A stretch of DNA of 62,000 bases. It comes from Symbiodinium natans (taxonomy: Eukaryota; Sar; Dinophyceae; Suessiales; Symbiodiniaceae). The notes beneath the pieces were generated by a model that did not search any database, was not told the origin of the DNA, and saw only the letters and a list, made by a program, of their open reading frames with translations. A program made the position numbers and the translations under genes. The first letter of the stretch is position 1. Each line of letters starts with the position of its first letter. Below are positions 56,118 through 62,000 of this stretch, piece after piece. The stretch lies in assembly GCA_905221605.1 (NCBI GenBank), contig CAJNDS010002324.1:1095001-1157000 (forward strand), in the 5' to 3' direction.

Positions 56118-57352
56118 CTCTGGCCACTCCCACGGACTGGTAACACGGACGTTATCATCGTGCGGGCATGGATGCTCTGGCCACTCGCGCGGACTGGTAA
56201 CACGGACGTTATCATCGTGCGGGCATGGATGCTCTGGCCACTCGCACGGACTGGTAACACGGACGTTATCATCGTGCGGGCATGGATGCTCTGGCCACTC
56301 GCACGGACTGGTAACACGGACGTTATCATCGTGCGGGCATGGATGCTCTGGCCACTCGCACGGACTGGTAACACGGACGTTATCATCGTGCGGGCATGGA
56401 TGCTCTGGCCACTCGCACGGACTGGTAACACGGACGTTATCATCGTGCGGGCATGGATGCTCTGGCCACTCGCACGGACTGGTAACACGGACGTTATCAT
56501 CGTGCGGGCATGGATGCTCTGGCCACTCGCACGGACTGGTAACACGGACGTTATCATCGTGCGGGCATGGATGCTCTGGCCACTCGCACGGACTGGTAAC
56601 ACGGACGTTATCATCGTGCGGGCATGGATGCTCTGGCCACTCGCACGGACTGGTAACACGGACGTTATCATCGTGCGGGCATGGATGCTCTGGCCACTCG
56701 CACGGACTGGTAACACGGACGTTATCATCGTGCGGGCATGGATGCTCTGGCCACTCGCACGGACTGGTAACACGGACGTTATCATCGTGCGGGCATGGAT
56801 GCTCTGGCCACTCGCACGGACTGGTAACACGGACGTTATCATCGTGCGGGCATGGATGCTCTGGCCACTCGCACGGACTGGTAACACGGACGTTATCATC
56901 GTGCGGGCATGGATGCTCTGGCCACTCGCACGGACTGGTAACACGGACGTTATCATCGTGCGGGCATGGATGCTCTGGCCACTCGCACGGACTGGTAACA
57001 CGGACGTTATCATCGCGCGGGCGTGGATGCTCTGGCCACTCGCACGGACTGGTAACACGGACGTTATCATGGTGCGGGCATGGATGCTCTGGCCACTCGC
57101 ACGGACTGGTAACACGGACGTCATCATCGCGCGGGCATGGATGCTCTGGCCACTCGCACGGACTGGTAACACGGACGTTATCATCGCGCGGGCATGGATG
57201 CTCTGGCCACTCTCACGGACTGGTAACACGGACGTTATCATCGTGCGGGCATGGATGCTCTGGCCACTCGCACGGACTGGTAACACGGACGCTATCATCG
57301 TGCGGGCATGGATGCTCTGGCCACTCGCACGGACTGGCAACACGGACGTTAT
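56118..57352. repeat. 57-bp minisatellite, 21-22 near-identical copies
   Basis: The unit encodes MLWPLARTGNTDVIIVRAW on the + strand and an open frame of similar length on the - strand, because 57 is divisible by 3 and neither frame has a stop. Copies are almost identical except toward the right end. No start context, signal or homology supports translation, but the long frames (478 and 458 codons including flanks) are noted. Confidence 0.93.
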
Positions 57353-57568
57353 CAGTGCGAGGGCTCACCTCGACATGCCGGGCCCGTCGCGGCGGCGTCT
57401 CCATGCTAACTGGAGCCCAAAACTCCAGCGAAAAGAATTTGGAGGCAGAAGCAAGACAGTGTACCCTGAAACGGAAGAAGTGTGCAAGAAGAAGCTGTGC
57501 ACACTCAGAAGGTGACAAGACGGGTTAAAAGTGTGTTAAAAAGTGTGTACGGTTAAAGCGCCGCTGGC

Positions 57569-57626
57569 TACTACTACTACTACTACTCCTGCTGCTGCTG
57601 CTACTACTACTACTACTACGACGACG

Positions 57627-57663
<37 letters not shown>

Positions 57664-57672
57664 TTACTACTA
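57569..57672. repeat. (CTA)n trinucleotide repeat
   Basis: CTA triplets with CTG and CGA islands, like the 55.2-55.8 kb tract. Confidence 0.93.
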
Positions 57673-57984
57673 CCTCCACAATCGGGCCGAATCTTCACTT
57701 GGCCCGACCTTCACAGCTGCTTCGCCACAGCAAAATCCAAGCCCTAAACCCCAATCATATGGATTTCGGGTTTTGCATCCCGTGTGGCGAGCTTTCAACG
57801 AATCTCGGGCAGGGTATACGTCTCTCAACTTGCTTAAACTTGCTTGTTCTCGCTTTTGTTAAGTACTGGCTACCACACTCTTGTAATATCGTACCACCTC
57901 GTTTGAAGTCTGTTGCTAGAAGGGAGACACTTTCATCCTAAACCTAGGCCCTAGAACGCTGATCCGCCAATGTGCCACAGATTT

Positions 57985-60348
57985 TGTGGACCGGAGGCCA
58001 AAGCCAAAGTGATTGAGGCTGCCATGGGTGAGGTGAACGCGTTCTCGGAGGCACACAGTGCACATGAATGCGGGCGCCCTGTAATTCCTCGAAGCCCCGT
58101 AAAAGCACAAAATATAATACCGCCCCCGTTTTCTGACCATCCCTCTAAGAGCTTCCAGCAAGGAGCCAAGTCTGAGGTGTTAAACCGGGTGGACCTAGCT
58201 TGTTTGTTCCCCGCAAGCCTCCAAGGTGCTGGCAATCTTCAAGGAGGTTGCCGAGCGATCGCATCCTGCTCCTGCGGAGTCAAAGGGCGCCGACGGCGCA
58301 GAAGACGCCAAGCCGCCAGTGGAGGCCCCTCCGCAGCCGCAGCCGCAGAACGCGCTGGTTCCTCCCAGTTGCTTGCCTACTGCCTTACTGCCTGCAGGAG
58401 GCAGCAACAGTCGAAACTGCAGTCGAGGGCTTGGCTGCAGAGCTCCCTCATCATGGCTTTCCCGTCAGCTTGTTGAGCCTGCCAAGGCTTGAGCTGCGTT
58501 ACAAGTCGGCGAGGACACTGCGTAGACTGCATAAAGTCGCCGGTACGTGTTGGCTATGTTATTTCCAGTGGCCGCTTGCGGCCTGCGCGGAGTAGGCATT
58601 CTTCGGATGCTCCAGGGGTGGTGGGGCCCGGTGGGGCCCTGCATCAGTGCACAGGGTAAACAAAAGCACTTGTCTTTCGTGATTGACTTCAGGAGCTGTC
58701 ACGCCTCCCAGCAGATGCAATCGAACAGCGTAATTCGACAATGAGTGCGGTTGCCCGCAAGTCAAAACATGCTGATGCCGAATCGCGCGAGATGAGCAGC
58801 CATGGGCTGAACCTCGCGCTGGGCAGGTGTGAGGGGGGTTTCAGGACACGCAGTGCCATGAGGCAAGGGGAGATTCGCCATGGCCACTGCCGTTTTGTGT
58901 ACCTTAGCTGTGCAGACGATACGTCTAGCACGTGTAACATCTGCGAGCGCTTGCGGAAAAGAGCAAGGTGTGCTGGGCGAGCTTCGTTTGCAGAAAGACG
59001 AAGCGGTAGCTCGTTGGTGGTGTGCTCACGTGGTGCGCTCAATACAGGCGCCAGCTCGTTGCACTGGATGACCTTGCCATTGCATTCGAGCAGGACCTTG
59101 TGTGTGTGTGTGTGTGTGTGATGGGTCAGGAACACATTTTAACACACCCAAACCCACACTGACACCGATGTCTTGCGGAAGTTGGCAGGGCAAGAAGGCA
59201 GCACCCTTGGAGCAGCGCAGCCGCCGACCTTGAAGTCCGTTGGGTTCTTGCTGTCGCCTTGGGTTGTGCTTCATCTGCCAGGTGGGCTCGCGACATCTAC
59301 CGTGCAATAGCGCTCGCACCTGGCCGAGTTGGACAGCAGGTTAGTGCGATGCACACAACCCAAGCCCTAAATGTGCAAAAGGTGTAGGCCCCTAAACCCT
59401 AAACCCTAAACCCTAAACCCTAAACCCTAAACCCTAAACCCTAAACCCTAAACCCTAAACCCTAAACCCTAAACCCTAAACCCTAAACCCTAAACCCTAA
59501 ACCCTAAACCCTAAACCCTTAAACCCTAAACCCTAAACCCTAAACCCTAAACCCTAAACCCTAAACCCTAAACCCTAAACCCTAAACCCTAAACCCTAAA
59601 CCCTAAACCCTAAACCCTAAACCCTAAACCCTAAACCCTAAGAGGAGCCTCTCTGTGACTGAGGCCCTGAGGCGGCAAGGTTGGTCTGCTCGGGAGGCAT
59701 CCTCGCAAAACTGGGACCCCAACAAGAGAATGCCCTTGCACACAAAAGATCCCTACGGAGGTGGGTCCCTGATGATTTGGGAGGGGTGCCCAAAGGGAGG
59801 GTTCCATGGTTTCCCATGAAAACGCCCTCGGCCCCTAAGCCCCGAACACGTCGGCAGGCCTTCGACATGGTCTCCCGAGATCGTAGGGCACAGAAGAGCG
59901 AGTTCTTCACTCTCGTGGCGCGCTCGGTTTCGGGTTCTTGGGGTTGAGTTTATTTAAGGGGTTTCAGGTCTTTGTGGGCAAAGCGAGAAGGCTACAAGAT
60001 ACTGCAGTGTGCGGCAGCATGCCATGACTCGCTATCAGGTACAAGATGAGTCCATGAGATACTTTGATCTGCTGCATGCCATAATCCGTATGGTTTTCCG
60101 GCTCAACCCTCACCCGTGACTCTTCCCCTGAGCCCCGAACCCTAACCCTAACCCTCCAACCCCTAAATCCCAAACCCTAAACCCTAAACCCTAGTTGTCG
60201 GAACTCCCCCTAGGTGAACAGCCTTGAGCTGGGCCTGCGCGGGGAGCAGCTGGAGTGGCTGTGATCTTGGCATGTTTTGTCTTGGGTTTGGGGTTTAGGG
60301 TTCAGAGTTTAGGCTAGGGTTTTGGGGGTTCAGGATGTTTACTGTTTT

Positions 60349-60379
<31 letters not shown>

Positions 60380-60980
60380 GGGAGGAGTTTTGGGTTTTGG
60401 CGTTCAGGGTGGGCTTGTGGTTGTTTTGGGTTTGGGGTTGCAGTTCTCTCACGACAGTCGGGTTGCGTCGACATGAGTGGGCCATTCTGGAATGCCCTGC
60501 AGGTGGAAGTTGTCAGATACAAATGCCGACGGCCTGCTAGACTACATCGAGTTTGCTCAACGCATCGCCGAGGTGGGATTGTAGGCAAGATGGCGGGTTG
60601 CAACCCCTTCCTCCACATTGTTGAGTCTCCCCCGTCCCCCCCTAAAATCCAGCAAGCGCATCTCCAATACATGGTGTCAGATCAGAATGTGGGTTCTTAT
60701 GCGGTCACATACTATTTACAGCATCCCATGATATGATGTACCTTCAATCTACGAGCATAATTCAATGCCAGGGTATGGAGATTCATGTCTTTGCGTGCTA
60801 GGTGACCGGAGTCAGTACCACAGCCTTCCCAGTGCCCAGACCTGATGAGGAGCTGCTGCAATCCTGATGAGGGTGGTCCTTCTGGGGTCTTGGGGTTTCA
60901 AATATGGCCTATACAATCTGGGGCTAAGCCCTACGCCGTGTAAAACCTCTGACCCTCCTCCCAGGACGTGTTGGAGCCTC
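57985..60980 (+). CDS. Protein with helical exons and one canonical EF-hand (partial)
   Basis: Two exons join in phase: 60214-60260 (VNSLELGLRGEQLEWL) and 60503-60572 (WKLSDTNADGLLDYIEFAQR with IAE). This gives a textbook EF-hand with loop D-T-N-A-D-G-L-L-D-Y-I-E. Upstream helical exons that may belong are AKAKVIEAAMGEVNAFSEA (about 57999), KVLAIFKEVAERSHPAPAES with an alanine/proline-rich tail (58223-58370), LQEAATVETAVEGLAAELPH (58394) and VLGELRLQKDEAVARWW (58970). DVLEPPSATISAFDAAAGMS (about 60964) follows. One intron (59120-60213) contains the longest telomere array of the window. The EF-hand implies calcium binding; the rest is unassigned, and two genes are possible. Confidence 0.55.
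59099..59120. repeat. (TG)n microsatellite
   Basis: Eleven TG units. Confidence 0.95.
59389..59641. repeat. Longest interstitial telomere array, about 36 units of CCCTAAA
   Basis: Near-perfect heptamers with one single-base insertion at about 59519. Such homogeneity suggests recent addition or conversion. Confidence 0.96.
60346..60384. repeat. T13/G25 homopolymer tract
   Basis: Adjacent T and G runs just after telomere-derived repeats in the EF-hand intron. Confidence 0.9.
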
Positions 60981-61079
60981 CGAGTGCCACAATCTCCGCC
61001 TTTGACGCTGCAGCGGGCATGTCCGAGGTTTGGGACTCGGGACTGTGGTGCTTTGCGTGCACCCAAAACACTTATCTCA

Positions 61080-62000
61080 AGCCTCTCCTCACTTGTAAAC
61101 AGCCAAGCACATGCTGAATCTCCATTGCATACACCCCCCCCCCCCCAACACTCAAAAACACGCAGAAGACATTGCCATCCCTAGAAAATTTTCTCATTCA
61201 ATGTAATGAACTTATCCCTAGTATAATGGAAACTTATTTGAAGTAGAGAACTCATACTCTAACGTATTCCAAGCCCCCTCCCCACATCTTCGTGGGCTGA
61301 GGCGTGGCACGACATTTGCCTCGCTCGGCTACTCTGTGCCTTCCAGGAGCTGGGGAGTGGCTGATGCCCACGTTATATCATGAAAGGGTTAGGGTGTAGG
61401 GTTTTTAGGGTTTAGGGTTTAGGGTTTAAGGGTTTGGGGTTTAAGGGTTTGGGGTTTAGGGTTTCGGGATTAGGATTTAGGGTTTAGGGTTCAGGGGATT
61501 GTAAACGCTTGGGCCTGCCGCCACGGCAGCCGAGCTGGCCCAACGCGGGGGGAGACGCGTGCGCATCGCAGACGCAGGAAAGCCAAGTCTTACGATAAAA
61601 AAACATTTCTCAATGATACATGGTTCTTGTGTTTTTGTATTCGGTAAGCACAAACCATTCCCACCATACGTGATAAATTGTATTACCGCTGGTTGTACAT
61701 TTTTGTTAATGCAGCTCAGGTTGATGTAGTTCTTCGGATACGATGTTGTATCAGTTGAACTTCCCCAGTTTAATGCTACCCATTTTCAAAAGACAACTCG
61801 CTAAATGTCAGAAAGAGAGATGTCGCTTGGTGCAGCACCTGCAAAGGTCCTAGAAGAAAGAAAGCCCAGATAGGGGGGAACCCTAAACACTAAACCCTAA
61901 ACCCTAAACCCTAAACCCTAAACCCTAAACCCTAAAGGGGGGAAGAATTGGGAATGGGGGGAAGGGACCAGATCCATGTCTGCTTGTTCTAGACGCCTCT
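61080..62000. other. Non-coding; telomere-like arrays
   Basis: No gene seen. Degenerate TTTAGGG repeats lie at 61386-61500, AT-rich sequence at 61580-61790 and a CCCTAAA array at 61881-61937. Confidence 0.5.

Noticed and set aside
53590-57352. CRISPR-like arrays (37-bp and 57-bp repeats)
   Set aside because: Units are directly tandem with no unique spacers, no cas genes are present, and the genome is eukaryotic. They are satellites.
59389-59641. A true chromosome end
   Set aside because: The array is internal, with exon-like sequence on both sides (about 59.2 kb and 60.2 kb), so it is interstitial.

Overview
The window looks like nuclear DNA of a dinoflagellate. The evidence is: (1) every gene I could decode lies on the + strand, as in the unidirectional gene arrays of these genomes; (2) exons are very small and introns use GC as well as GT donors with AG|G acceptors, a dinoflagellate habit; (3) plant/dinoflagellate-type telomere repeats (CCCTAAA/TTTAGGG) are scattered through the window, mostly inside introns; (4) short terminal-inverted-repeat elements resembling introners sit in introns; (5) there is one possible relic of the dinoflagellate spliced leader. 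Suessiales (Polarella, Symbiodiniaceae) would fit, but I cannot name a genus.

Layout. 0-14 kb: mostly non-coding DNA with telomere-like arrays and microsatellites, one clear DOT1-like methyltransferase exon (about 2.65-3.0 kb), scattered helical exons and a possible PPR/TPR-like exon pair near 13.5 kb. 14.45-16.46 kb: a complete two-exon saccharopine-dehydrogenase-like oxidoreductase, the best resolved gene. 16.6-26.1 kb: two stretches of pentatricopeptide repeat (PPR) exons separated by an unrelated gene that ends at 20,860. 27.1-28.0 kb: an unrecognised gene whose introns all carry telomere repeats. 29.4-31.2 kb: a TXNDC9/phosducin-like thioredoxin-fold gene in many small exons. 31.7-35.4 kb: coiled-coil exons plus a ~53-bp minisatellite. 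35.8-36.7 kb: an unrecognised gene interrupted by a 138-bp near-perfect palindrome. 38.7-39.2 kb: a small putative secreted protein. 40.4-41.4 kb: EF-hand exons. 42.5-46.8 and 51.9-53.2 kb: alanine/lysine-rich coiled-coil micro-exons.

49.7-51.2 kb: the most interesting locus. Two tandem SELENOM/SEP15-type redox domains lie in what appears to be one transcript. Each has an in-frame TGA exactly where selenocysteine belongs (C-S-G-U followed by RLNQLPE). The two copies differ only at synonymous sites around the TGA and share intron positions. 53.6-57.7 kb: large satellites (37-bp, trinucleotide, 57-bp). 58-61 kb: helical exons and a canonical EF-hand.

The neighbours do not form an obvious pathway. 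The recurring theme is how introns are built: telomeric repeats, introner-like elements, palindromes and minisatellites fill introns between tiny exons. Exon joins were worked out by eye from splice signals and protein continuity. No transcript data were available, so spans of multi-exon genes are approximate.
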